A DNA stretch of 28,514 bases, taken from positions 1 to 28,514 of the IMG/VR virus record IMGVR_UViG_3300028829_005936; one strand, 5' to 3'. Source of the stretch: a virus. Both the position numbers and the translations under genes were made by a program. The notes under the pieces are model-generated. The model ran no database searches. It was not told where the DNA came from and was given only the letters and a program-made list of their open reading frames with translations. This document shows, piece by piece, positions 1 through 7,611 of the stretch; the stretch's first letter is position 1; every line of letters begins with the position of its first letter.

Positions 1-1104
1 GAATGCAGAAACATCTTGTGCTAATTCTGGAGACCACTGTGCTCTTAGTTTTCTTTCTGTAACCGATACAGTAACTGCATCAAGGTCGAAAGAAACTTCA
101 CCCATTTGGTCTTCGAATTCTAAGTCAGCATATACTCTGTAAGACGCTGCAACCGTAGGGTTAGCCGCGAATGTAGTACCTGTATAACCATCGATTGAAC
201 AATTAGTACATCCAGTAACAGGTGTTGAAGTATCAACTGATAAATAAATTACACCGTCAGCAGTACAAATATCATCATACTTACCACCTGGTCCTGTATA
301 GGTTCCTGGAGGGAAGTTAGTTTGAGCTTCGTTACCGTATTGAACGATACCTTTACCATACTTCTGTGTTACCACATTAAAGTTATAGAAAACACTACCT
401 ATTTGTACTTCTAATGACGCTAAGAAATCCTCAGTGTCTTGTTCGTTACCTGTAGGTCCGATTAATTTACCTTGACCTGCAGATGCAAATCCTGATAATG
501 CAACTAAAAGTGTTCTTTGGTTACCTGCGTAATCACCAGCAGCCGCAACTACTAATGATGAACCATCCCATTTTACTAATGTAGTATTCGCAGCAATTCC
601 TGAAAACGCTCCTTTAGAGTAATCGAATAACCCAGCTGGGTCTGAATTCGGTGCAGAACCTTCGTAAAATCTATCATAAAGGTTTTTACCACCATCATAG
701 TTTTCTTCAGGACTTGCTGGTCCATTAGGTGCTCCGAAAGGTGCAACATGTGTTCCATCAGCATTTCTGTTCTGAATTTTAGGTACAAAGTAGAATAATT
801 TACCGATTGGTAAGTTCATCGCTTGTACTGATACGATATCATTAGCTAATAATTTAGAGAATACTCTTCTAATGATAGGGAAGACTACTGTTTCAAATGA
901 ACCTGAGTTATCTGAAGCAGATGCTTCGTTAATTAAGTGAGACGCTTGGTTTTCATATAATTGTGCCATGTTCTCTTTTACGTGACCTTTAAGACCCTCT
1001 AGGAATCCTAATTTGTCCCATTTGTTGATTGTGTCTTCTTTGATAACTTTAAGGTGTTTTAACCCAATATTACCAACAAGACCCGATTCTAATAATGCTC
1101 CCAT
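1..1104 (-). CDS. Major capsid protein, T4 gp23-like (C-terminus outside window)
   Basis: Builds the hexameric shell of the phage head. The frame is open from the ATG at 1104 to base 1, giving 368 residues with the C-terminus missing. Residues about 75-110 (VFPIIRRVF, then NDIVSVQAMNLPIGKLFYF) match the gp23 segment around 'VQPMN.P.G..F'. Residues near the window edge (TERKLRAQWSPELAQD) match the gp23 'ALKAEYSIELAQD' segment. Residues 58-61 read I-N-E-A, at nearly the same distance from the N-terminus as the T4 gp23 maturation site (L-T-E|A after residue 65), so about 60 residues are probably removed by the prohead protease. The start lies 24 bases after the scaffold stop with no Shine-Dalgarno sequence, only an A-rich leader. 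C-ending codons are commoner than in neighbouring genes, as expected for a highly expressed protein. Family identification is by remembered motifs, not by a search. Confidence 0.93.
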   Translation of the reverse strand, partial: MGALLESGLVGNIGLKHLKVIKEDTINKWDKLGFLEGLKGHVKENMAQLYENQASHLINEASASDNSGSFETVVFPIIRRVFSKLLANDIVSVQAMNLPIGKLFYFVPKIQNRNADGTHVAPFGAPNGPASPEENYDGGKNLYDRFYEGSAPNSDPAGLFDYSKGAFSGIAANTTLVKWDGSSLVVAAAGDYAGNQRTLLVALSGFASAGQGKLIGPTGNEQDTEDFLASLEVQIGSVFYNFNVVTQKYGKGIVQYGNEAQTNFPPGTYTGPGGKYDDICTADGVIYLSVDTSTPVTGCTNCSIDGYTGTTFAANPTVAASYRVYADLEFEDQMGEVSFDLDAVTVSVTERKLRAQWSPELAQDVSAF

Positions 1105-1128
1105 TTTAGTATTTGTTTTTTTTAAATT

Positions 1129-2661
1129 TTATTTTTGAAGTTTACCCATTAAATCCTTCATTCTCATGAACTGAGGATTTTCGTAGGTTTTACTTTCGAT
1201 AAGATTTGTAGCAGAACCTTTAGATGGTGATTTCTGTACTTTAGATGCAACTGATTCAGTTACAACTGCAGAACTTCCTTTCGAGTCTAAATCTTCCTTT
1301 ACAGTCTTATAAAGACTTTTCGATTCTTTGATTGTTTCAGCAGAATCAAAACGTCTTAAAATGTTTATTTTTTCTTGTTTTGTTGTCGAATGCTCAGTAA
1401 ACAGTCGAGTAGCGTATGCTAGATTTGAATTGAAAACAGCAACTTCATTAAGTTTTTCTTTAAAGATGTTAAGTGCCTTACGGTACTCTTCATTTTTTTC
1501 TCTTAATTGTTTTACTTCTTTCTCAAGTGATTCATTGTACCTCGCTCTATTAGGAATAGAATGTGGTTTTGCAAGTCCTTTAGATTTATCAGAAGACGCT
1601 TTCTGTCCAGCAGCGTGACTTCTCACCATACCTTCTTTAGCCTCTTCGTAATCTTTGTGTGATTTTGAATCATCACCTTTTTTACCTCCGAACTCTTCAT
1701 TAGATTCTTCATAATCCTTGTGAGATTTTGAATCGTCTCCTTTTTTACCACCATACTCTTCGTAATGTTCCTCTTTGTGATGTTCTTCAGCATCGTGGTG
1801 TGCGTCTTTTTCCAACTTCTCAATTTGTGAGTAGTCGTCTTCAGCTGCGTCACCATAATAGTTTCCGTCATCCTCTCCGAGTTCAATTTCATAAACTACT
1901 TCGTCTCCTTCGTTAGATTCTTCATAATCCTTGTGAGATTTTGAATCATCACCTTTCTTACCTCCGTATTCTTCATTTGATTCTTCATAATCTTTGTGAG
2001 ATTTTGAATCATCGCCTTTCTTACCTCCGTATTCTTCGTTAGATTCTTCGTAGTCTTTATGAGATTTAGAGTCATCACCTTTTTTACCTCCGAATTCCTC
2101 CATTTGAATTTGATATTCAACATCAGCCTCATCATCTTTAAGTGTGATTTCGTCACCGTCTTGTGTAACAACGATTCCGTCTTCTTCACCCATAGCTTTA
2201 AAGACCTTAAGGATTTCTTCGTCAGATGCACCTGTAAGGTCGAGTGGTAAAAGAATTTCTTCTTCGTCATCCACTTCTAACTCATCACCTGGTAAATCCA
2301 TCATAAGCATATCATCAGTATCAATTTCTATATCATCCTCATCCTCATCGGATTCGTCTTCAATGTCCATGTCAACATCTAGTTCCATGTCGTCTTCAAT
2401 GTCAAGTTCGTCTTGTTCTTTTGTTTCGTGCTTTACAGATTTCTCTATATCGTCACCTTCTTCCATTTTTTCACCTTCCATTGCTTCAACAGACACTTCG
2501 TCTTCAATCTCTTCTTCACTTAGAGATTCTTTTACTAATTCACTGATTTCTTCCTTCATAGTAGAAGCAAGTATTCCTTTTGCATTCTCCGTAACGGCTT
2601 CCTTCAAATTTTCCATTTGTAGTAGCGCTTCTTCAACTAAGTTTTGTTTTTTTTGTGCCAT
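1129..2661 (-). CDS. Prohead core scaffold protein, gp22-like, with 21-residue repeats
   Basis: Internal scaffold on which the capsid protein assembles; normally degraded by the prohead protease. It is 510 residues and lies directly upstream of the capsid gene, the T4 gene-22 position. Residues 1-60 are helical and acidic, 60-190 are very acidic (D/E runs), and five copies of a 21-residue repeat lie at 188-250 and 301-342. The C-terminal third is a coiled coil followed by 'AVFNSNLAYATRLF ... QEKINILRRFDSAETIKESKSLYKTV', which resembles the conserved C-terminal region of T4-type core proteins (pattern NxxLxYxxxLF ... FDxAxTxxExKxxY). Several (L/I)-x-E sites are present, such as I-K-E-S and L-I-E-S. 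The repeat-rich middle is atypical for gp22. The role is well supported by position and the C-terminal pattern, less so for the N-terminal half. Confidence 0.8.
   Translation of the reverse strand: MAQKKQNLVEEALLQMENLKEAVTENAKGILASTMKEEISELVKESLSEEEIEDEVSVEAMEGEKMEEGDDIEKSVKHETKEQDELDIEDDMELDVDMDIEDESDEDEDDIEIDTDDMLMMDLPGDELEVDDEEEILLPLDLTGASDEEILKVFKAMGEEDGIVVTQDGDEITLKDDEADVEYQIQMEEFGGKKGDDSKSHKDYEESNEEYGGKKGDDSKSHKDYEESNEEYGGKKGDDSKSHKDYEESNEGDEVVYEIELGEDDGNYYGDAAEDDYSQIEKLEKDAHHDAEEHHKEEHYEEYGGKKGDDSKSHKDYEESNEEFGGKKGDDSKSHKDYEEAKEGMVRSHAAGQKASSDKSKGLAKPHSIPNRARYNESLEKEVKQLREKNEEYRKALNIFKEKLNEVAVFNSNLAYATRLFTEHSTTKQEKINILRRFDSAETIKESKSLYKTVKEDLDSKGSSAVVTESVASKVQKSPSKGSATNLIESKTYENPQFMRMKDLMGKLQK
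1636..1761 (-). repeat. Two further tandem copies of the same 63-bp repeat
   Basis: Encodes residues 301-342 of the scaffold protein with the same 21-residue unit; the last copy ends EEAKEG instead of EESNEE. A non-repeated acidic and histidine-rich spacer of about 50 residues separates it from the three-copy block. Confidence 0.95.
1912..2100 (-). repeat. Three tandem 63-bp in-frame repeats in the scaffold gene
   Basis: Three contiguous copies encode residues 188-250 with the unit E-E-[F/Y]-GGKKGDDSKSHKDYEESN. Copies differ mostly at synonymous positions. The unit mixes basic (KK, HK) and acidic (DD, EE) patches. Confidence 0.95.
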
Positions 2662-2695
2662 TTTAGTTATTTTTTTGCAAAATGTTTATTTATAG

Positions 2696-2710
2696 TTTTT
2701 ATAATAAATA
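2696..2710 (-). promoter_or_regulatory. Late-promoter-like motif before the scaffold gene
   Basis: Reads TATTTATTATAAAAA on the minus strand, about 35 bases before the scaffold ATG. Member of a motif family seen at more than ten starts in this window. A second element, ACTATAAATA, lies just downstream of it. Confidence 0.55.
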
Positions 2711-2750
2711 TACACGAATTAAAAAAAAATCACTTTATAAAACAATAGGC

Positions 2751-2778
2751 AAAAAAAAATCGGGGTTTACCCGATTTT
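2751..2778 (-). terminator. Rho-independent terminator after the DUF4494-like gene
   Basis: A nine-pair stem (core ATCGGG / CCCGAT, loop at 2765-2769) is followed on the minus strand by a run of T. It separates the protease/2804-3013 unit from the scaffold/capsid unit, which has its own motif at 2696. Confidence 0.8.
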
Positions 2779-2803
2779 AATTTTATAATATGTATGTGAA
2801 GTA

Positions 2804-3013
2804 TTACTCGATTACTTCATCAATTTTACTTTCGACACACGCAGATATTCTCCAATCGTGAGTAAACCCCTCAAAGGCTTTAGTAACTTTAGCCTCAACA
2901 TCTGTTACGTTAAAACCTTTAACTAATTTTTCTTCTCTGATTTTTTTAATTTTACCTGAATGCTCGTCTGGCATATCATACTGAATTTTTGCTACAAAAT
3001 ACTTTTCTTCCAT
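2804..3013 (-). CDS. Small DUF4494-like protein
   Basis: A 69-residue protein with the pattern 'YFVAKIQYDMPDEHSGKIKKIREEKLVKGFNVTDVEAKV'. It resembles the Bacteroidota family DUF4494, remembered as WFE.KV.Y....E.G..KKV.E.YLV.A..FTEAEAR. Function is unknown. It lies 24 bases after the prohead protease stop and is followed by a terminator, so it is probably the last gene of that transcript. The family match is from memory and should be treated as tentative. If right, it suggests a gene exchanged with Bacteroidota hosts. Confidence 0.6.
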   Translation of the reverse strand: MEEKYFVAKIQYDMPDEHSGKIKKIREEKLVKGFNVTDVEAKVTKAFEGFTHDWRISACVESKIDEVIE

Positions 3014-3037
3014 TTTATTTTTTTTTCTTAGTTTTAA

Positions 3038-3760
3038 TTAATATCCTAAATAATCGGTTAATTTTTTCATTAAGTCAAGCGATTTGTCTAAACCTTTTTC
3101 AGGTTCACCATTTACACTTCTTTGTTTTGTTTCCTCTTCAATGTTCTCATCGTACTTCATTCTATCATCTTGATTAAGGAATAAGTAAGCTCCTGGTGTT
3201 GATGGTGAGGATACTAAATCAAAACAAATTAATTCGAAATCATCCTGTACCTCATTTCTTTCACCTTTTTTAACTAAAGAACCTACACCACGAGATGATA
3301 CTCCCATAGTAACTCCTTGTCTCATAAGGTTAGCCGCTTGGTCCCCTGGACATGATACAACACCTGTTTTATGAAAACCTGGTGATGTTAATAATTTTAT
3401 TTTACCCATTAGAACATTACCTTCCCACCACATATCAGTTATTAAGTGTGATACACGGTCTAAGTCGATAAGTGACGATTCAGGGTGATTAAGTTCTGAT
3501 ATCGACAATCCTTTCTTTATAGCCTCTTGGTATTTTTCACCTTCTCTCCTTAATATTGGTTCAGGATATATTCTACCATTTCTATTTGGTGTGTCGTATT
3601 TTTGTAATACTGCGTAAAACTCAAAAGGTTTAGAATGGTCTAATTGACCATACGATTCTTTTATAATATCGGAGTTACGTTTATCGTTTGGGTTTATAAA
3701 ACCGGCATCCCACTCAATTAAAATCCCTTTACCCGTATCATTTGGTCCTAATATTTTCAT
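3038..3760 (-). CDS. Prohead protease, T4 gp21-like (peptidase family S77)
   Basis: Serine protease that sits in the prohead core, cleaves the capsid and core proteins after (L/I)-x-E, and then destroys itself. It is 240 residues. Family landmarks are visible: NRNGRIYP at 59-66, the catalytic-type histidine in ELNHPE at 89-94 (H92), VSHLI followed by W and a small-residue stretch at 103-125, the serine in VSSRG at 154-158, and DDFELICFDLVSSPSTPGAYL at 173-193. Position between portal and scaffold is as in T4. A late-like motif ends three bases before the ATG. The C-terminal 45 residues are charged and probably are the core-binding or self-cleaved tail (inference). Confidence 0.92.
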   Translation of the reverse strand: MKILGPNDTGKGILIEWDAGFINPNDKRNSDIIKESYGQLDHSKPFEFYAVLQKYDTPNRNGRIYPEPILRREGEKYQEAIKKGLSISELNHPESSLIDLDRVSHLITDMWWEGNVLMGKIKLLTSPGFHKTGVVSCPGDQAANLMRQGVTMGVSSRGVGSLVKKGERNEVQDDFELICFDLVSSPSTPGAYLFLNQDDRMKYDENIEEETKQRSVNGEPEKGLDKSLDLMKKLTDYLGY

Positions 3761-3763
3761 ATC

Positions 3764-3779
3764 TTTTATTTTATAAATA
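3764..3779 (-). promoter_or_regulatory. Late-promoter-like motif before the prohead protease
   Basis: Minus-strand TATTTATAAAATAAAA, ending three bases before the ATG at 3760. If it acts as a -10 element, the mRNA leader would be only a few bases long. Confidence 0.5.
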
Positions 3780-3787
3780 TGCTACGT

Positions 3788-4174
3788 TTAGTATTCCATC
3801 GAGATAAAAACGTCCCATTCACTTATTCTAATTGGAGTTACTCTTAATAATTGATTTATTTTGTTACTAACGAATACCTTATATTCTGTTGTTAAAACAG
3901 AATCGTCACCTTCTCCTGAGAAAAAAACATAGTTATTTGAGAAGTCTGTAACATCCTGTCCTTTATAAATTACTTTACCAATTTCAACCCGAACACTTAT
4001 ATCTTCGTCTTGAATATCACCTTCAATCATAACACTACTTGGTAAAATAAAAGTATCCCCATAACCAAATTCATATATAAATTTTTTAGGGTCTATAAGA
4101 TTATTAAGATTATCTACAAGCGTATTTGCTTCAAATAACCTTAATAATTGACTTTCATTAATTACGACTTTCAT
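3788..4174 (-). CDS. Hypothetical head-region protein with N-terminal VINES site
   Basis: A 128-residue protein I do not recognise. It begins MKVVINESQLLRLFEA. The I-N-E-S at residues 5-8 matches the (I/L)-x-E rule of T4-type prohead proteases and the I-N-E-A site in this phage's capsid protein. An N-terminal peptide of seven residues could therefore be removed in the prohead, as happens to T4 internal proteins. The remainder looks like a beta-rich soluble domain. It lies between the protease and 4199-4636, has its own TATTTATA motif eight bases upstream, and may be packaged in the head (inference). Confidence 0.75.
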   Translation of the reverse strand: MKVVINESQLLRLFEANTLVDNLNNLIDPKKFIYEFGYGDTFILPSSVMIEGDIQDEDISVRVEIGKVIYKGQDVTDFSNNYVFFSGEGDDSVLTTEYKVFVSNKINQLLRVTPIRISEWDVFISMEY

Positions 4175-4181
4175 TTAGTTG

Positions 4182-4196
4182 TTTTAACTATAAATA
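4182..4196 (-). promoter_or_regulatory. Late-promoter-like motif before 3788-4174
   Basis: Minus-strand TATTTATAGTTAAAA, ending seven bases before the ATG at 4174. The TATTTATA core is the exact reverse complement of the T4 late box. Confidence 0.55.
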
Positions 4197-4198
4197 GA

Positions 4199-4636
4199 TT
4201 AAACGGACTGTTTTTTAGTTTTATGTAGTATAAAATATTTTGATTTCATTAACGGATACCCATATAATGTATTAACTATTTGTTTTATCCTGTCTCTAAG
4301 TATCAACGATTTAAAGTCTATTTGTTCTTTCACAAATAATGTTACCTCCAAATTCATAAAACTTCTTTTACCTAATTGTATACCACTACTTCTTAAATCT
4401 AAATCGACAATGTTATGTTTTTCAAATAATAACGGGTCCACCGATTCCAATAAGTGATGTTTAATGTCCCTCTCTAACATACCTGTTGTTCTAACCCAAT
4501 TATGAGATGTTATAGTTGGTTCCACCCAACTTTGTATGAGAATATAAACTGATTTTAATTTTTTTGCATCTACTGTCCCATAACTACATTTCGCGTTTTC
4601 GTATCCCGATAATTGGGATGTTTTTCCTTTTTTCAT
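4199..4636 (-). CDS. Hypothetical protein in the head gene block
   Basis: A 145-residue basic protein without a recognised domain. It has no signal peptide or membrane segment; the middle (WVEPTITSHNWVRTTGML, then a predicted helix-strand mix) suggests a compact alpha/beta fold. It is the first minus-strand gene after the S21 insertion and is preceded by a host-type promoter rather than only the late motif, so it may be expressed earlier than its neighbours. A neck or completion role is possible from position, but no sequence feature shows it. Confidence 0.7.
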   Translation of the reverse strand: MKKGKTSQLSGYENAKCSYGTVDAKKLKSVYILIQSWVEPTITSHNWVRTTGMLERDIKHHLLESVDPLLFEKHNIVDLDLRSSGIQLGKRSFMNLEVTLFVKEQIDFKSLILRDRIKQIVNTLYGYPLMKSKYFILHKTKKQSV

Positions 4637-4672
4637 ATAAATTCATAATATCTAATGTTTATTTGTTCGTTA

Positions 4673-4704
4673 AAAATATAACCATAAAAAGTACGATTGT
4701 CAAA
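4673..4704 (-). promoter_or_regulatory. Host-type promoter for the 4199-4636 gene
   Basis: On the minus strand TTTG, 20 bases, then TATATTTT: a near match to the Bacteroidota TTTG / TAnnTTTG promoter. The same bases also read TTGACA-17-TATATT, the enterobacterial consensus spacing. Predicted leader is about 30 bases. Confidence 0.5.
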
Positions 4705-4722
4705 ATATTGATAAGTTGAATA

Positions 4723-4737
4723 TATTTATTATAATAA
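4723..4737 (+). promoter_or_regulatory. Late-promoter-like motif before the S21 gene
   Basis: Plus-strand TATTTATTATAATAA, seven bases before the ATG at 4745. This is the one clear plus-strand copy of the motif. That it follows the direction of the gene supports the motif being orientation-specific. Confidence 0.6.
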
Positions 4738-4744
4738 GTCATAT

Positions 4745-4936
4745 ATGTTAATAATAGAAATAGGAAAAAAAGAAAATATCGAAAGAGCCTTAAAAAGGTA
4801 TAAGAATAAAGTTTATAAGACTAAACAGTTGAATAGGCTTCGCGAGGAAAAAGAGTTTACTAAGAAATCTACTAAGAGACGTAAACAAAAACAAAAAGCC
4901 ATTTATATCCAAAAAATAAAGGATTCAGAAATCTGA
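4745..4936 (+). CDS. rpsU: Ribosomal protein bS21, phage-encoded
   Basis: A 63-residue small-subunit protein. The pattern IEIGKKENIERALKRYK, then KTKQLNRLREEKEFTK, then KRRKQKQKAIYIQ matches Bacteroidota bS21 along its whole length (host form, from memory: GENIDRALKRYKRKFDKT...LR.R..F.KPS..KR...QKAAYIQ). bS21 binds the 30S platform near the anti-Shine-Dalgarno end of 16S rRNA. In Flavobacterium johnsoniae ribosomes bS21 helps hide that end, and the tyrosine I recall as important (Tyr54) is present here as Y54 in IYIQ. The phage copy could replace host bS21 in new ribosomes and bias initiation (inference). It has a late-type motif, no Shine-Dalgarno sequence, and is the only plus-strand gene in the head block. 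Its stop codon lies inside a terminator stem. Confidence 0.9.
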   Translation: MLIIEIGKKENIERALKRYKNKVYKTKQLNRLREEKEFTKKSTKRRKQKQKAIYIQKIKDSEI

Positions 4937-4946
4937 ATCCTTTTTT
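4918..4946 (+). terminator. Terminator overlapping the end of the S21 gene
   Basis: Stem AAAGGATTCAG / CTGAATCCTTT with a loop of about four bases, then a T run at 4941-4946. The TGA stop of the S21 gene is within the 3' arm. It may also stop minus-strand transcripts, because the minus strand reads the same stem followed by TTT. Confidence 0.8.
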
Positions 4947-4968
4947 AATTTATATATGTAATTTAAAG

Positions 4969-5703
4969 TTATAAACCGTGTTCTAATTGTTTTAACTTAT
5001 AAAGTGAAGTTAATGAAATTTCGGACTCATTAATATGACTTATAGTCTGATTTACTTTTTCATGTAAATCTTCATCATTCGATTCATTAATTTTTTCAGT
5101 TAATTTTTCTAATACAATACTTTTAGAATTTACAATCTCTTCAGCTAATTCAGTTTTAGAGAGTGATAAAAGAGCCTTTAATTCTTTTTTATCTTCCTCA
5201 CTGATATCACCATATTCCTTATTAAAAGTGTTTGTTGCTATTTTTAACATAGAACTTAAAGGAATGTTAACTGATTCGTTAATTTTCACATCCTCTTTAT
5301 TTTCACCTAATAACTTTTTTATATTATTTTTACACTCTAAAACTTCTTCTAAGTTTCTAACCGAGTTATTATAAACTACAGTATCAATATCGGTATAGTT
5401 GTTATCTGAATTATTTTTTAATCCTTCAGAAACCCACATATTTATTTCTTTAATTTTTTTATCCTCAGTAGTTAATATATCTTTTATTGTTTCAATACAT
5501 TCATTTACGTAGTCATCAACAATTTCTTTGGATAAACCTTTTTTCTTGGAAAGTTCATCATAAAGAAAATATGCTTCAGCAAGTTTCTCGTTCTCAATTA
5601 CATGATTTTTAAATGACTTCATATTGGTTTTAAACGAATTTTTACCATATGACTTAGTCATTAAAGATTCTATATTTGATTTTATTTGTCCGAATTTATT
5701 CAT
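4969..5703 (-). CDS. Putative head core protein with three I-N-E-S sites
   Basis: A 244-residue, highly charged, mostly helical protein with no recognised domain. I place the start at 5703 (MNKFGQ), not at the in-frame ATG at 5730. The upstream ATG would overlap the portal gene, and the late-like motif at 5708-5722 would then lie inside the coding sequence. The sequence contains I-N-E-S three times, at residues 141-144, 205-208 and 224-227. These match the candidate prohead protease site in the capsid protein. Location after the portal corresponds to where T4 carries its small core proteins (genes 67 and 68), so a scaffold/core role is plausible but inferred. Confidence 0.75.
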   Translation of the reverse strand: MNKFGQIKSNIESLMTKSYGKNSFKTNMKSFKNHVIENEKLAEAYFLYDELSKKKGLSKEIVDDYVNECIETIKDILTTEDKKIKEINMWVSEGLKNNSDNNYTDIDTVVYNNSVRNLEEVLECKNNIKKLLGENKEDVKINESVNIPLSSMLKIATNTFNKEYGDISEEDKKELKALLSLSKTELAEEIVNSKSIVLEKLTEKINESNDEDLHEKVNQTISHINESEISLTSLYKLKQLEHGL

Positions 5704-5707
5704 AACG

Positions 5708-5722
5708 TTTTTATTATAAATA
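5708..5722 (-). promoter_or_regulatory. Late-promoter-like motif before the 4969-5703 gene
   Basis: Minus-strand TATTTATAATAAAAA, ending four bases before the ATG at 5703. It overlaps nothing if the shorter start is used and starts immediately after the portal stop codon. Confidence 0.6.
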
Positions 5723-7591
5723 TTAGTCATCTAGTAATGTTCTTAGTTCATCTTCAATTTTACCTAAAGAAGCTCTTCCTTTTGATAGGTCAATTTCAGA
5801 TATACCGTTAATCATATCATTTTCTAATATCATATTTAAATCTTTTTCTGAAGTACTTTCCGGTGTAACCTCAGCCGTAGTGTCACCACCCGTATCCGTA
5901 CCACTATCACCTAAATCACCACCTAAATCACCACCTAAATCACCACCTAAATCACCACCTAAGTCACCTCCAAAATCACTTCCACCACCACCAAATCCGG
6001 TGTCAGAAGGTTCTGTAACCTCACCTTCAGGTGCTCCACCTTCTCCAGGTTTATCACCATATAATTTATCTATATTAGCGAAAATACCTGTTTTACTAAT
6101 CGTTTCAGAGGTTTTTTCAAGTTCCGCACCAACAGCCTTTTCGATTCTTTGTTGTTGTAAATCTAATTTAATTTCTTCATCTGAGAAACCAAGAATATGT
6201 TTTTTAGCCCAAGAAGATGAAACAGGTTGTATACCATTACCTGGGTCAGAAACCGCATCACGGTAAAGTGCCACCTTTTGTTGCCATTGTTCAACTTTAA
6301 GTAAGTCCGCTTGTGTTGATGGGTTGGTAAGTCCTAATGTGAAATTATTTAATTCATCTTCAAACCCTAATAGGTATAAATGAATTATAGCAATTTTATT
6401 TAACTCTTGAATCATAGACTTTTGAATTCTATTGATTGTTCGAGCAAATCTTATATCTTGTAACGCTAAGTTTTTACCATCACCAACAACCTCTTCAAAC
6501 CCTAAAAATGCTTTAGGTACTCTAAGTGCGGTTAATAATTTCTTTTGTATATATTCAATATCAGCAATTTCTGATAAGTTTTGTGCTCCTGGTAATGTGT
6601 CGATAGGGTTAGGTGCGTTAGCATCTCTAACGGGTATGAAGTAATCTTGGTCAACCGCCATTTGATTATATCTTAAATCTACATTACCGTTATTAGAGTC
6701 CACAATTTGGTCTCTTTTAAATTTGTTAGCAACTCTTTGTACGTAAGGTTCGACATCTTTATCATCCATGTTACCTACAAAAACTTTGAATACTCGTCTT
6801 TCAGGTGCTCTTGATGTTCTATAGACTAACATAGCATCTTCAGATAAGATAAGTTGTTTCCATATTCTTCTCGCCTTTTCTAACATAGAAGTACCATAAG
6901 GTAATTTACGGTCATCACCTAATAATCTAAAGTGTGCAACTTCCCACGTATTTAATACCATATCTTTGTTTTGCCATAAGAATTTTAAAGCATCATTATC
7001 GGTATCTGTACTATTTTTTTCAGGTTTAATTTTCATTCCTCGTTCTTGACGAGTAATTTCAATATTAGGTAGTTGTTGTACCCCCATAACCCCTTTCTCA
7101 GGGTCTAATTTTAGATAAACGAAGTTATCCCCATACTTACAAGTATTTCTCGTCCACATAGGTAGATTAGTACTAATATCGAGTCTATTGTTAAATAAAT
7201 CCCCAAGTACTGACTTAATTCGTTTACTTTCTGAGTAAATCTGTAATATAAATCCATCTTCATTTGCTGTTGTTGATTCTTCCCCATATATATCTAACGC
7301 TGCAGATATTTCGGGTGTATATTCCATGCTTTCATAATCATAAAATGAAGCTAGTCTAGTCGGTTCATAATATACCGCTTGAGTATATAAGTTGTTCTCT
7401 ACCTTCTGCCATTGTTGACCGAGATAGAGTGTTTGTTGGGCTTGAAGTTTTTCTCTTTCATACTCCTTCTTATCAGGAGTTTTTAAAAGTTCTTTCTTAT
7501 CAAACTTAAATACGGGAGCTTGTTGGTCTAACGTTGAGTCAGGACCAAATACCTTAGTAAGTCGTTGCCATATAGTATAATTTTCTGCCAT
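5723..7591 (-). CDS. Portal protein, T4 gp20-like
   Basis: Forms the dodecameric DNA entry ring at the head vertex and nucleates head assembly. It is 622 residues. Landmarks include YEPTRLASFYDYESMEYTPEISAALDIY at 75-102, RAPERRVF followed by VGNM at 261-275, a basic helix, QDYFIPVR at 315-322, and DTLPGAQNLSEIADIEYIQKKL at 331-352. These match the gp20 signature 'RAPERR.F..D.GN' and 'TLPGG.NLGE..D..YF..KL'. The last 110 residues form an unusual tail: P/G-rich, then a tandem GGDL repeat (about 541-561), then an acidic end. The late-like motif ends five bases before the ATG. The gene follows the terminase, as expected for a packaging block. Confidence 0.93.
   Translation of the reverse strand: MAENYTIWQRLTKVFGPDSTLDQQAPVFKFDKKELLKTPDKKEYEREKLQAQQTLYLGQQWQKVENNLYTQAVYYEPTRLASFYDYESMEYTPEISAALDIYGEESTTANEDGFILQIYSESKRIKSVLGDLFNNRLDISTNLPMWTRNTCKYGDNFVYLKLDPEKGVMGVQQLPNIEITRQERGMKIKPEKNSTDTDNDALKFLWQNKDMVLNTWEVAHFRLLGDDRKLPYGTSMLEKARRIWKQLILSEDAMLVYRTSRAPERRVFKVFVGNMDDKDVEPYVQRVANKFKRDQIVDSNNGNVDLRYNQMAVDQDYFIPVRDANAPNPIDTLPGAQNLSEIADIEYIQKKLLTALRVPKAFLGFEEVVGDGKNLALQDIRFARTINRIQKSMIQELNKIAIIHLYLLGFEDELNNFTLGLTNPSTQADLLKVEQWQQKVALYRDAVSDPGNGIQPVSSSWAKKHILGFSDEEIKLDLQQQRIEKAVGAELEKTSETISKTGIFANIDKLYGDKPGEGGAPEGEVTEPSDTGFGGGGSDFGGDLGGDLGGDLGGDLGGDLGDSGTDTGGDTTAEVTPESTSEKDLNMILENDMINGISEIDLSKGRASLGKIEDELRTLLDD
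5910..5969 (-). repeat. 12-bp tandem repeat encoding GGDL units in the portal tail
   Basis: Four identical copies and a fifth with two base changes. On the protein they give about five GGDL units, a flexible linker. Slippage between copies could change its length by steps of four residues without breaking the frame. Confidence 0.9.
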
Positions 7592-7596
7592 ACTTC

Positions 7597-7611
7597 TTTT
7601 TTAGATAAATA
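7597..7611 (-). promoter_or_regulatory. Late-promoter-like motif before the portal gene
   Basis: Minus-strand TATTTATCTAAAAAA, ending five bases before the portal ATG at 7591. It lies in the 48-base gap after the terminase gene. Confidence 0.5.

Noticed and set aside
576-788. A 70-residue minus-strand frame
   Set aside because: Out-of-frame shadow inside the capsid gene, which has clear gp23 motifs over the same bases.
1636-2100. CRISPR-like array
   Set aside because: The 63-bp units are contiguous, in frame and encode protein; there are no spacers.
2144-2695. A 183-residue Ser-rich frame on the plus strand
   Set aside because: It is the antisense shadow of the D/E-rich part of the scaffold gene (GAT/GAA codons read as Ser codons); no promoter and composition is artefactual.
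5704-5730. Longer start for the 4969-5703 gene
   Set aside because: It would overlap the portal gene and place the late-like motif inside the coding sequence.
5880-6266. A Pro/Ser-rich plus-strand frame
   Set aside because: Antisense of the GGDL repeats in the portal gene.
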